From NCBI GenBank assembly GCA_028023455.1, contig JAQFVV010000316.1, forward strand, positions 1 to 64,000: a stretch of 64,000 nt of DNA. Direction: 5' to 3'. Under the pieces are notes generated by a model that worked only from the letters and a program-made list of their open reading frames with translations, made no database searches and was not told where the DNA came from. The translations under genes were made by a program, and so were the position numbers. Below are positions 22,992 to 31,935 of this stretch, piece by piece (the stretch's first letter is position 1; every line of letters begins with the position of its first letter). Source of the DNA: Epiperipatus broadwayi. Taxonomy: Eukaryota; Onychophora; Udeonychophora; Euonychophora; Peripatidae.

Positions 22992-23303
22992 GTGCTTCTA
23001 GATTTAAGGGTGAAGAATGGCGACAGAATTCTTCCTGCTACTTTGGTAGATTTGGTTCACAAAACGAAGGCATCGGCTATTAATAACGATAGGCCGGATC
23101 TTTCCCAGAGGGACCCTACGTCAATAGCTCATACAATGAAATGTCCCATAGGGAGAGGGGTTGCCAGCTGTGTTCTTGGAATGAATATATGGAATTCGGA
23201 TTACCAAAAATCCTGGGGAAAGAAGCACAAAGACACACATGTGTATTTGAATATGGAGGCCTGTTTACATACAACACTTGAAATGAAAGACATAATATTT
23301 TAA
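22992..23303 (+). CDS. Unrecognised 103-codon ORF, doubtful
   Basis: The local composition is noticeably richer in GC than the surrounding spacer, and the ORF avoids the Ile/Asn/Lys/Phe bias of random ORFs here. It reads KNGDRILPATLVDLVHKTK and later GVASCVLGMNIWN. I recognise no family or motif. It lies directly upstream of the 88-bp repeat that brackets the gypsy element. It may be an exon fragment, a remnant of another repeat, or chance. Confidence 0.2.
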   Translation: MLLDLRVKNGDRILPATLVDLVHKTKASAINNDRPDLSQRDPTSIAHTMKCPIGRGVASCVLGMNIWNSDYQKSWGKKHKDTHVYLNMEACLHTTLEMKDIIF

Positions 23304-23340
23304 AACAAAGGATGAATGACTGATAACATATATATATATA

Positions 23341-23428
23341 GGGAATGTCCAATGTAAGGGTATGATTAGATTACTAAACAGTAATGGATCATTTAAACTT
23401 ATCAATAAAATACACAAATCACTGCTAT
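23341..23428 (+). repeat. 88-bp direct repeat, left of the gypsy element
   Basis: GGGAATGTCCAATGTAAGGG to ATCACTGCTAT, preceded by (TA)n. It is repeated at 30049-30135 with one base difference. It is far longer than a gypsy target duplication (normally 4-6 bp). Confidence 0.92.
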
Positions 23429-23439
23429 CATATATATAT

Positions 23440-24983
23440 TGTAAACAGTCGGGTTTAAACCCTGTTTACAACGTAGAAAAGCGCACACATGTGTTATGTA
23501 TTTTTTTAATTAGTTTCATATAGTTTGGTTTTATTCCGTTTTAGTATTTATTTTTTTTCGTTAGTGGAAGAAAATGTTTAAAATCTTATTAAAGTGAGAA
23601 AAGAGGGAGTGGGGGGGATTTGCGTTTTGTTTTAGTAAAAGGGATATATGTATGTATGTGCGGTGTGGATGGACAATTTCAAAAGAAAAAAATAATAATA
23701 ATGAGAAAACGGACGTATGAATAAATTTGGTATCCAAGATGAGAGATTATTGTAAGAGAAAGGAAGAGGAAAAATATGTATTGGAGACCTTATCTGAGGA
23801 ATTAAAAAAGGAAGACAAAAGAAGAAAAAAAAAAAAGGAAGGGTTGAAATGGACGGTCAGGAATGTTGTTTTGCTAAAATATCCGAAGGCGCGAAAAGTT
23901 CGTTGCTTGTTAGCCTAACTGGCCATCTATACCACGTGGTGTAGCAGAAGGGGGCGGACTGTTTTTGCGAGGACAAAAGAAGAAAAAAGAAAAAAAAAAG
24001 TGACAGGGAGAGTAGAGACGTGGTTTTTTTTTTTTTTTGTTGTGTCCTTTTGGAAGGGAATCGCCATTTTTTTTTTCTTTTAAAAAAAAAAGGAATAGCT
24101 AAGGCTACGGCCGAATATGCGTACAGTGGGGTAAAAGCTTAAGCGTGCTGGGTTTTCTGTGCCTTACCCCGAAGAGACCATGCGGCAGTAACCAGAGAAC
24201 ATCTACCGGAGATCTATTAACTTTTCACAAAGGAACTGACCCGACTCGGAATGGACTGTAGCGTGATAAATCGCCTCGTGTGTCTATTTCAAATTTCATA
24301 TGTTTCCGTCTTATTTTGATATCCCCGGGGATCACATCGGACAAAATTGCAGGTAATGTGAACTTAAAATATTTATTTTCCAAATATTACCACGTTTTCT
24401 CCGAAATTTTTCAAGGAGAATGAACAAAGGCAAGAAAGTTATTTTTTTAAGAGAAGGCCGTTCAAAAATCCAGCTGATTAGATTTTGTCTGTACATACGT
24501 TCGTTTTCTTATTCCGTTGTAAATCCACACAGTATATATGTATGTTTTCTTAGTTTATGTAAAAGCAATATGAGTGGAGGGGGGAGAATATTATAATAAA
24601 AGGATGTATTATTTTAAAGCTTATATTACATGTATATTTTTTTTTTATTATTTAACTCATGAAAGATAGTTCACGAATTTAGACAATTGGTTCGGATTTT
24701 CTTGTTGAGAGTTGCAGGGAGTCCCCCGTACATTTTTCTACGGTTTATTAACCACCCGCCCTGAGTACTGAGCTAGAGGTGTGGCCCTATCACAATCGTA
24801 TTCTGATCTTCCAGCATAATACTTATGTAAAAAGTAAGTTTGGCGCTTGGAGTCTAAAATAAAAAAAAAAAAACTGACGTCCATAAATATGCTGCGAGAA
24901 AGATACGAGTTTTCTTATCAATGTCCTAATTAGACAAAGAGAAAATATGGATAAGTATATGGGTAACGAGTCCACACGCTACA
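23440..24983 (+). repeat. 5' LTR of the gypsy element
   Basis: It begins TGTAAACAGTCGGG and ends CACGCTACA. The first 35 bases contain an inverted repeat (TGTAAACAG...CTGTTTACA), a hairpin with GGGTTTAAACCC at its centre. A lysine-rich 63-codon ORF at 23727-23918 recurs in the 3' LTR but is probably spurious. Differences from the 3' LTR are homopolymer lengths and a few substitutions. Confidence 0.95.
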
Positions 24984-24984
24984 A

Positions 24985-25002
24985 TGGCGTCCCAACTAAG
25001 GC
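24985..25002 (+). other. Primer binding site of the gypsy element
   Basis: TGGCGTCCCAACTAAGGC lies one base after the LTR CA. It resembles the tRNA-Lys type site TGGCGCCCAACG with one extra T, so tRNA-Lys is the likely primer, by similarity only. Confidence 0.6.
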
Positions 25003-25278
25003 TTTTGAAGAACGGAATGTAGGGGGACCCGAGTAGAAAGAGTAAAGATTCGATAAGGAAAAGGAGGGGGAGTAGGATGGAAACATTAGAGAGACGTAAA
25101 GTTTGTTTCGGTTAAAATGGGTTTAGTGAAAGACAGAAAATAGTTTCCGAGTGTTTGATAAAGAAATTAGATTCGTAGCATGGCGCTTTGGGGGAGGAAA
25201 GGAGAACCTACCACGTTGTGATTTTGGTATTATTTTATTTATATATATATAATCGATACGTAGAATATAAAAGATAGA

Positions 25279-25815
25279 GTGTATAGAATAGGGAAGATGG
25301 GACTGATAAAAATAAAGATATATGAGGGGAGGAAGGAGGAGATGCCGATAGATCACCTTAGGAGTCTGCAAAGGTATTTTGAAGGTTATGGAATACCGGA
25401 AGATATGAAGACGATAGTAGCATCAGACCACCTTGAGGCTCAGGCTAGGGATTGGTGGAATTCACTGATACACCAGCCACAGACGTTCGTGGACTACAAG
25501 ACAACCCTGGAGAGAGTGTTCTGGAGTGAAGAGAGACAGGAGGATATTCGGTCCCGAATAATAAGGGAAAAGTTCCAAGAGGGCGGACCAGAGGAATACG
25601 TAGAGTTTTTTAGGCGACAAGTGGCCATACTCAAGACGTTAAAAGCATGTGATCTGTCAGAGAAACAGATGGTGAAGACAGTATGTAATAACTTGCCCAT
25701 AGAAATAAGAGTGATACTGGGAAAAGGAGAGAACTCTACTAAAGAAATAGACGAAGTATTGAGTAAAATGGAAGTGAGTGCGAAAATGAGACAGATACGG
25801 GGGAAAAGGAGATAG
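25279..25815 (+). CDS. Gag (capsid) of the gypsy element
   Basis: A 178-codon ORF with the retrotransposon Gag pattern. HLRSLQRYFEGYGIPED is near the start and LEAQARDWWNSLI follows at about residues 53-65. F.DYKTTLERVFW comes next, then REKFQEGGPEEYVEFFRRQ and a late LSEKQMV...NNLPIEIR. It would form the particle shell that packages element RNA. The CCHC zinc knuckle expected after the capsid is not seen, so the C-terminal nucleocapsid part is probably deleted. The start may lie a few codons downstream, at MGLIKIKIYEGRKEE, which is where family similarity begins. The stop at 25815 is followed after about 47 bases by the protease frame. Confidence 0.88.
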   Translation: MYRIGKMGLIKIKIYEGRKEEMPIDHLRSLQRYFEGYGIPEDMKTIVASDHLEAQARDWWNSLIHQPQTFVDYKTTLERVFWSEERQEDIRSRIIREKFQEGGPEEYVEFFRRQVAILKTLKACDLSEKQMVKTVCNNLPIEIRVILGKGENSTKEIDEVLSKMEVSAKMRQIRGKRR

Positions 25816-25862
25816 AGCAAGGGAGAGACATAGGGTTCAGTCAACAATCGAATTCAAAATGT

Positions 25863-26645
25863 ATGGGAAATCTGATTTGTTCATGGGAGGACCGGGTACC
25901 AAGTTACGCATGCCAAACATGTCCAAAAATACAGATAGCAACTGGACAGACGAAAGTGGAAGCACTTATAGATACGGGAAGTCAGGTCTCTGTAATAACA
26001 GAGGGATTATATTGTAAACTCATCAGGGAACAACCAGACATGCCTGTTTTGCCTTTGAAAGCGGTACAGGTGGCAATGGCCAACAACAGAAAGGCCAAGG
26101 TTGAACCCAAACAGATATGGCTGGATGTTAAAATCCAGGGAGTAAGTTGCCCTCATGCATTTTTAATTATGAAAAATCTGATTTGTGATGTTCTATTGGG
26201 AACTGATTTTTTGTACAAGTATAAGTGTAAGTTGAACTACGAAAGTAGACAAGCCACATGTAATGGGGAGGTGGTTAGATTCGTGATGGACAGTACAGAT
26301 GTTTCGATGGGCACTGTGCAAGTTGTCGATGACAACAAGGATAACGTGATAACGGATAAGATAGAACAGGTAAAACTGGCTGGGGGAAAAGGGAAGGAAA
26401 CGCTAAGAAAGATACTGAAAGACTACCACCAGGTGTTTTCAGATATACCAGGCATAATACCAGGCTTCGAACAAAGAATTCAGGTAAACGAAACTCAACC
26501 ATTTAAGGCAAAATCATACCCCATTCCCCATCAGTATAGAGAACAGGTGAAAGCACAGATAGATCAAATGTTGGAATGGGGAATCATCTCAAAAAGTTCA
26601 TCGGCATATTGTAATCCAATAGTCATGGTAAAAAAAAAAAGATAA
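25863..26645 (+). CDS. Protease and start of reverse transcriptase of the gypsy element, cut by an A-run frameshift
   Basis: 260 codons. The aspartic protease motif VEALIDTGSQVSVI is at residues 32-45. The downstream LICDVLLGTDFLYKY is the usual second protease block. From about residue 215 the RT N-terminus reads QPFKAKSYPIPHQYREQV...MLEWGIISKSSSAYCNPIVMVKKK. The frame ends just after a run of ten A following GTA at 26629-26640. Removing one A continues into the RT palm encoded downstream, so this is one Pol polyprotein split by a 1-base gain in a homopolymer. It could be a genuine mutation or a sequencing error. Confidence 0.88.
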   Translation: MGNLICSWEDRVPSYACQTCPKIQIATGQTKVEALIDTGSQVSVITEGLYCKLIREQPDMPVLPLKAVQVAMANNRKAKVEPKQIWLDVKIQGVSCPHAFLIMKNLICDVLLGTDFLYKYKCKLNYESRQATCNGEVVRFVMDSTDVSMGTVQVVDDNKDNVITDKIEQVKLAGGKGKETLRKILKDYHQVFSDIPGIIPGFEQRIQVNETQPFKAKSYPIPHQYREQVKAQIDQMLEWGIISKSSSAYCNPIVMVKKKR

Positions 26646-28431
26646 CTCCGTACGGCTGTGCCTTGATGCAAGGCAATTAAACAAAGTCACAGTTCCAGAT
26701 TGTAACATACCACCACCCATGCAGGAATTAACTGGAAGATTTAACGGAAAAAACATTTTTTCAACATTTGATCTGACAGCGAGTTATTGGCAGATAGGTC
26801 TGCACCCGGAAGATCGCAAATATACTGCTTTTAGATACGACGGCTGCTCGTATCAATTTAACCGCATGCCATTTGGCCTAATTAACAGTGGAGCCGGTCT
26901 ATTACGGTGTTTAGATAAGGTATTATCTGCTGAAGTAAAAAAAATAATTACAATGTATGTGGACGATGTATTGATAGCGTCGGCTAACATGGAAGAACAT
27001 GCCAAGGATGTGGAAATGTTTCTAAAGGAATGTTGGGATAAAGGAATTAAGGTAAACCTGAAGAAAAGCGTACTGTTTCAAGAGGAAGTTACATTTTTGG
27101 GTCATCTTATAGGCGCTCAGGGTGTTCAGCCACACCCAGATAAAATTTCGGCCATCAAAGATTTTCCTGCACCAAGATCTAAAAGGCAGGTGCGATCCTT
27201 CTTGGGTATGTGTAATTTCTATAACCGCTTTCAGGAACAATTTGCTCAACATATGGAACCATTGGTTAGATTATTGAGAAAAGAGACAAGGTGGGAGTGG
27301 GGTGAGGAACAAAGTCAAGCATTCGAGAAGGTGAAGCAGGGGTTCATGAAACACGTAATGCTTGCTTTTCCTGATTTTGAAAAACCTTTCGTAGTGCAAA
27401 CCGACAGCAGTGGGTACGGGCTGGGAGCGACAGTATCGCAGATCCAAGAGGATGGTCAGGCAAAAGTACTATATTTTTTGAGTAGAATGCTCAAGGGCCC
27501 CGAGAGACATTACACCGTCACTGAAAAGGAAGCTTTGGCTATTGTCTGGTCATTTCAAAAACTCCGCACATTGTTGTTAGGATCAAAAATAATTGTTGTT
27601 ACGGATCATCAGAGTTTAGAGTTTATTAACCACAGTTATCTGACAAACAGTCGGTTGGTAAGGTGGAGCTTATACCTTCGAGAATATAATTATGTGGTAA
27701 AACATTGTAAGGGGTCAGATAACATCGTGGCTGATGTTCTTAGTCGCAATCCAGTACGTGTGCCATCGAGTCACCTGAAGGTTGAGAATTTATACGTGGC
27801 AGGGGTAAATTTGGGGAGGAATGATAAGGTAGAGAATGACCTTAAAAGATTGTCCCAGTGTCAGAGGGATGATGCTCCTCTAGGTAAAATAATCAAACGA
27901 CTAAAAGGGGAAAAGAGCGAGAATAACAATGAGCCTAGACGTGGGATACACCGATATAGACTTGACCAGGATGTGCTCCAGTACAAAATGGATGGGGGGA
28001 CAGAAAGCTGGAGGCCTATAGTACCACAACCAATGAGGGATGCAGTGGTGACTCACGTCCACCAACTGTCTGGACATTATGGGGTGTGGAAGACAGAAAA
28101 GTGGCTTAAGAAGTGGTTTTATTGGCCAAACATGCATAGAACTATAGTAAAGATAATCAATCAATGTGAACTCTGCCAAAAAACTAAGCCTGCAAATAAA
28201 AATTATGCAGGTCCCATGAGCTCGATAATTCCAAGGAGGCCTCGTGAGATGATTGCCATAGATTATTACGGGCCATTGCCCATGTTCAATAAAAAAAAAT
28301 TTTGTAGTTTATACGATGGACCGTACCCTATTGTTAAGTGTCGGGGTGATAACGCTTTCTGGGTGAATACTGGGCAAGAGATGAAGGGATCATACAATGC
28401 CCGTTCACTCAAGCCCGTGCCACTGAACTAG
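26641..28431 (+). CDS. Reverse transcriptase, RNase H and truncated integrase of the gypsy element
   Basis: The frame is open from the A-run (the first ATG is at 26719, but homology starts earlier at LCLDARQLNKVT). The RT palm has FSTFDLTASYWQI, the catalytic YVDD near residue 80 and FLGHLI. RNase H has QTDSSGYGLGA, EKEALAIVW and TDHQSLEFI. The integrase N-terminal zinc finger is intact (H...LSGHYG...CELCQKTK, near residues 447-485). After AIDYYGPLP, which carries the first catalytic Asp, the frame passes in a few codons (MFNKKKFC, at an A-run near 28290-28300) to SLYDGPYPIVK, which belongs to the integrase C-terminus. The rest of the catalytic core is missing in frame, so this integrase cannot work. 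The polyprotein ends at 28431, about 50 bases before the 3' LTR. Confidence 0.92.
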   Translation, partial: DNSVRLCLDARQLNKVTVPDCNIPPPMQELTGRFNGKNIFSTFDLTASYWQIGLHPEDRKYTAFRYDGCSYQFNRMPFGLINSGAGLLRCLDKVLSAEVKKIITMYVDDVLIASANMEEHAKDVEMFLKECWDKGIKVNLKKSVLFQEEVTFLGHLIGAQGVQPHPDKISAIKDFPAPRSKRQVRSFLGMCNFYNRFQEQFAQHMEPLVRLLRKETRWEWGEEQSQAFEKVKQGFMKHVMLAFPDFEKPFVVQTDSSGYGLGATVSQIQEDGQAKVLYFLSRMLKGPERHYTVTEKEALAIVWSFQKLRTLLLGSKIIVVTDHQSLEFINHSYLTNSRLVRWSLYLREYNYVVKHCKGSDNIVADVLSRNPVRVPSSHLKVENLYVAGVNLGRNDKVENDLKRLSQCQRDDAPLGKIIKRLKGEKSENNNEPRRGIHRYRLDQDVLQYKMDGGTESWRPIVPQPMRDAVVTHVHQLSGHYGVWKTEKWLKKWFYWPNMHRTIVKIINQCELCQKTKPANKNYAGPMSSIIPRRPREMIAIDYYGPLPMFNKKKFCSLYDGPYPIVKCRGDNAFWVNTGQEMKGSYNARSLKPVPLN

Positions 28432-28467
28432 GAGCCGTTCAAATACGTAGACCGTATTTAAAGGCTT

Positions 28468-28482
28468 CCGGGAGGAGGGTAT
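28468..28482 (+). other. Polypurine tract of the gypsy element
   Basis: GGGAGGAGGGTAT directly precedes the 3' LTR TG at 28483, the expected site for plus-strand priming. Confidence 0.75.
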
Positions 28483-30023
28483 TGTAAACAGTCGGGTTTA
28501 AACCCTGTTTACAACGTAGAAAAGCGCACACATGTGTTATGTATTTTTTTAATTAGTTTCATATAGTTTGGTTTTATTCCGTTTTAGTATTTATTTTTTT
28601 CGTTGGTGGAAGAAAATGTTTAAAATCTTATTAAAGTGAGAAAAGAGGGAGTGGGATTTGCGTTTTGTTTTAGTAAAAGGGATATATGTATGTATGTGCG
28701 GTGTGGATGGACAATTTCAAAAGAAAAAAATAATAATAATGAGAAAACGGACGTATGAATAAATTTGGTATCCAAGATGAGAGATTATTGTAAGAGAAAG
28801 GAAGAGGAAAAATATGTATTGGAGACCTTATCTGAGGAATTAAAAAAGGAAGACAAAAGAAGAAAAAAAAAAAAAGGAAGGGTTGAAATGGACGGTCAGG
28901 AATGTTGTTTGCTAAAATATCCGAAGGCGCGAAAAGTTCTTTGCTTGTTAGCCTAACTGGCCATCTATACCACGTGGTGTAGCAGAAGGGGGCGGACTGT
29001 TTTTGCGAGGACAAAAGAAGAAAAGAAAAAAAAAAGTGACAGGGAGAGTAGAGACGTGGTTGTTTTTTTTTTTTTGTTGTGTCCTTTTGGAAGGGAATCG
29101 CCATTTTTTTTTTCTTTTAAAAAAAAAAAAGAATAGCTAAGGCTACGGCCGAATATGCGTACAGTGGGGTAAAAGCTTAAGCGTGCTGGGTTTTCTGTGC
29201 CTTACCCCGAAGAGACCATGCGGCAGTAACCAGAGAACATTTACCGGAGATCTATTAACTTTTCACAAAGGAACTGACCCGACTCGGAATGGACTGTAGC
29301 GTGATAAATCGCCTCGTGTGTCTATTTCAAATTTCATATGTTTCCGTCTTATTTTGATATCCCCGGGGATCACATCGGACAAAATTGCAGGTAATGTGAA
29401 CTTAAAATATTTATTTTCCAAATATTACCACGTTTTCTCCGAAATTTTTCAAGGAGAATGAACAAAGGCAAGAAAGTTATTTTTTTAAGAGAAGGCCGTT
29501 TCAAAATCCAGCTGATTAGATTTTGTCTGTACATACGTTCGTTTTCTTATTCCGTTGTAAATCCACACAGTATATATGTATGTTTTCTTAGTTTATGTAA
29601 AAGCAATATGAGTGGAGGGGGGAGAATATTATAATAAAAGGATGTATTATTTTAAAGCTTGTATTACATGTATATTTTTTTTTTATTATTTAACTCATGA
29701 AAGATAGTTCACGAATTTAGACAATTGGTTCGGATTTTCTTGTTGAGAGTTGCAGGGAGTCCCCCGTACATTTTTCTACGGTTTATTAACCACCCGCCCT
29801 GAGTACTGAGCTAGAGGTGTGGCCCTATCACAATCGTATTCTGATCTTCCAGCATAATACTTATGTAAAAAGTAAGTTTGGCGCTTGGAGTCTAAAATAA
29901 AAAAAAAAAAAAACTGACGTCCATAAATATGCTGCGAGAAAGATACGAGTTTTCTTATCAATGTCCTAATTAGACAAAGAGAAAATATGGATAAGTATAT
30001 GGGTAACGAGTCCACCCGCTACA
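28483..30023 (+). repeat. 3' LTR of the gypsy element
   Basis: 1541 bp, TGTAAACAG to CCGCTACA, near-identical to the 5' LTR. It is followed directly by an (AT)n tract and then the 88-bp repeat. Confidence 0.95.
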
Positions 30024-30048
30024 ATATATATATATATATATATATATA

Positions 30049-30135
30049 GGGAATGTCCAATGTAAGGGTATATTAGATTACTAAACAGTAATGGATCATT
30101 TAAACTTATCAATAAAATACACAAATCACTGCTAT
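30049..30135 (+). repeat. 88-bp direct repeat, right of the gypsy element
   Basis: The partner of 23341-23428, also preceded by (TA)n, which here directly follows the 3' LTR. Beyond 30135 the flank differs from that on the left. Confidence 0.92.
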
Positions 30136-31754
30136 AGAGAATCCCCTCCCACATTTACTTTAATTTATATATAAACTTCCCACAATATTAACAAATATGA
30201 GAATTCAGTTATAAGTGCTTTTATATTATAATAAACATAATTTAGATATATACGAATGGGGTGGTGGTTATTAATTTCAGAATAAACATTTAATTTTATA
30301 AATTTTTTAAAAGTGAGCACTTATTATTTAAATACAATAAAAAAACATTTCTTAGTAAAACAGATTTCTATTCTGTTTTTCTACAATAACATCATGAGAT
30401 AATTAATTTGTTTTCCCCAAATTCGCAAGCATTCGCTAAGATAAAAATAACAAGACTTGTTTTAATTAAAGTTAATCTAGTCACCCCATAAAGTAGAAAT
30501 GGGGGGGGGGTGACATACTGGTGAATTTGAGAAATTATTGGCATATTTAAATATATGAATATATAAAACACAATAATAAAAGTCATAAAATATTATTACC
30601 ACATGAAGGTGAAAGAAAATATTACACTTATTTAATAGAGACTCAATGATAAAAGAAAATTAAAGAAAGTTATATAGAGTTATGTACATGCTAATATCAG
30701 GTAAGTAAATTACAAATTATTTAAATGAAATATTTAATTTCTGGTCAAAGGATCAGCTAATAGAATGATATTTTAAATTACAGACAGGGTTATGAGAAAT
30801 AATTATGGAAGGCTGAACTTAAGAATTTAAACAGGCAGTGGCTAGAGTTTTTTACCTTAGTAATTAATAGCAATTCTTGATGATTGCATCATCCATTAGA
30901 ATTGGTGAACTAGATCTAGTTAGATTCAGTCAGGCAGGCAGGTAGCATTTTCATTATTCAGTCTTTAAGCACATTAAAGTTCATGGGTAATGGGATCCTG
31001 AGTGATGAGTGTGGGAAAGAACATGTTGAATGGAGAGAAAGGTGAAAATTTCCACTACTTATGACACATTGAATTGCTATAAAGACAAGCATGGATTATA
31101 TTTAGCATTGCTGTTTTATAATTACAAGTCTCTCCTTTGGGATTCAAATCTAGTAGTATTTATACTATTTTCAGTTTATCTTGGAATGCATTTTAGTTGC
31201 TGGACCTGAGGCACTTTATGCACTTAGCGGATCTGCAATTTGCTGACCGGATGCATCTTTTGTTCATGTAAGTTTTAAAGACAATGCAATCCTGTTAGAA
31301 TTTCTCGAACGATTGTTTTAAAATATGGTCTAAGATTTTAAAACAAATTTGCGATGGATAAAATTTCCACTAATGGATCTTATATTATTCTATAAAATTA
31401 TCATATGTTTTAGATGGACTAATGAGTTTCTGGTAATTACATTTGAGAATATTCCACAGGATTGCATCGGCCTTTTTCTGACTGCCATTACTAAAAAATA
31501 ATAAATTATAAATATAATTTTAAAATATACATTAATATAATATATTTGCTTTTATACATATTTTAAAAGTAATCTCCCCTCACCTATAATATGTACATAT
31601 CCATTACGCACATATATGAATTAAAATAAAATCAAATATTTATTTATTAAAAGTAGTTACATTAAGATATTTCTATATATCTACATCAGTTATTAATTTA
31701 ATAGCTAAGTGAAAAAAAATGTATATATAAATGTGTATATATGCGTAAGGATGG
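30136..31754. other. AT-rich spacer, no gene seen
   Basis: It contains a run of ten G at 30501-30510 and otherwise AT-rich sequence. No coding ORF or named repeat. Confidence 0.5.
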
Positions 31755-31935
31755 AGTTTGAATCTGGTTTGGTGGTGGGAGATTCTGAGTGGGCTGTGAA
31801 GCTTGATCTGAGAATCAGATCGATTGCTTCAATAGTAAGATGACAAATTTTCAAACTTTAATAGACAGCCAACTCTTCAGCCATCCACATCATTGAAAAT
31901 ATGATGACAATGTGTTCAAAACCCTTGTTTGCCAA
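31755..31935. repeat. Degraded family A repeat
   Basis: It shares CAAACTTTAATAGACAGCC, AACTCTTCAGCC and CATTGAAAATATGATGA with the copy at 55060-55150. It starts with a B-box-like GAGTTTGAATCTGG. It is strongly diverged. Confidence 0.55.

Larger units (their letters stand above)
23440..30023 (+). mobile_element. Ty3/gypsy LTR retrotransposon, internally deleted
   Basis: Two LTRs of 1544 and 1541 bp with TG...CA ends bracket a 3.5-kb interior. The order is primer site, gag, protease, RT, RNase H, integrase zinc finger and integrase C-terminus, which is the Ty3/gypsy order. No envelope-like ORF is present. The near-identical LTRs suggest recent insertion. The copy is defective: the nucleocapsid/CCHC region is not visible, the RT frame is shifted in an A-run, and the integrase catalytic core is missing. 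Insertion in a (TA)n tract makes the short target duplication unreadable. Confidence 0.95.

Noticed and set aside
23727-23918. 63-codon Lys/Glu-rich ORF in both gypsy LTRs (also 28765-28956)
   Set aside because: It lies within the LTR in an A-rich tract, differs by frameshift between the LTRs near its end, and shows no domain.
28670-29104. 144-codon minus-strand Phe-rich ORF in the 3' LTR
   Set aside because: It arises from T-runs and is not open over the same extent in the 5' LTR.
30501-30510. G-run as a possible G-quadruplex or regulatory site
   Set aside because: A single G10 homopolymer without further G-tracts nearby; it is probably a simple repeat.
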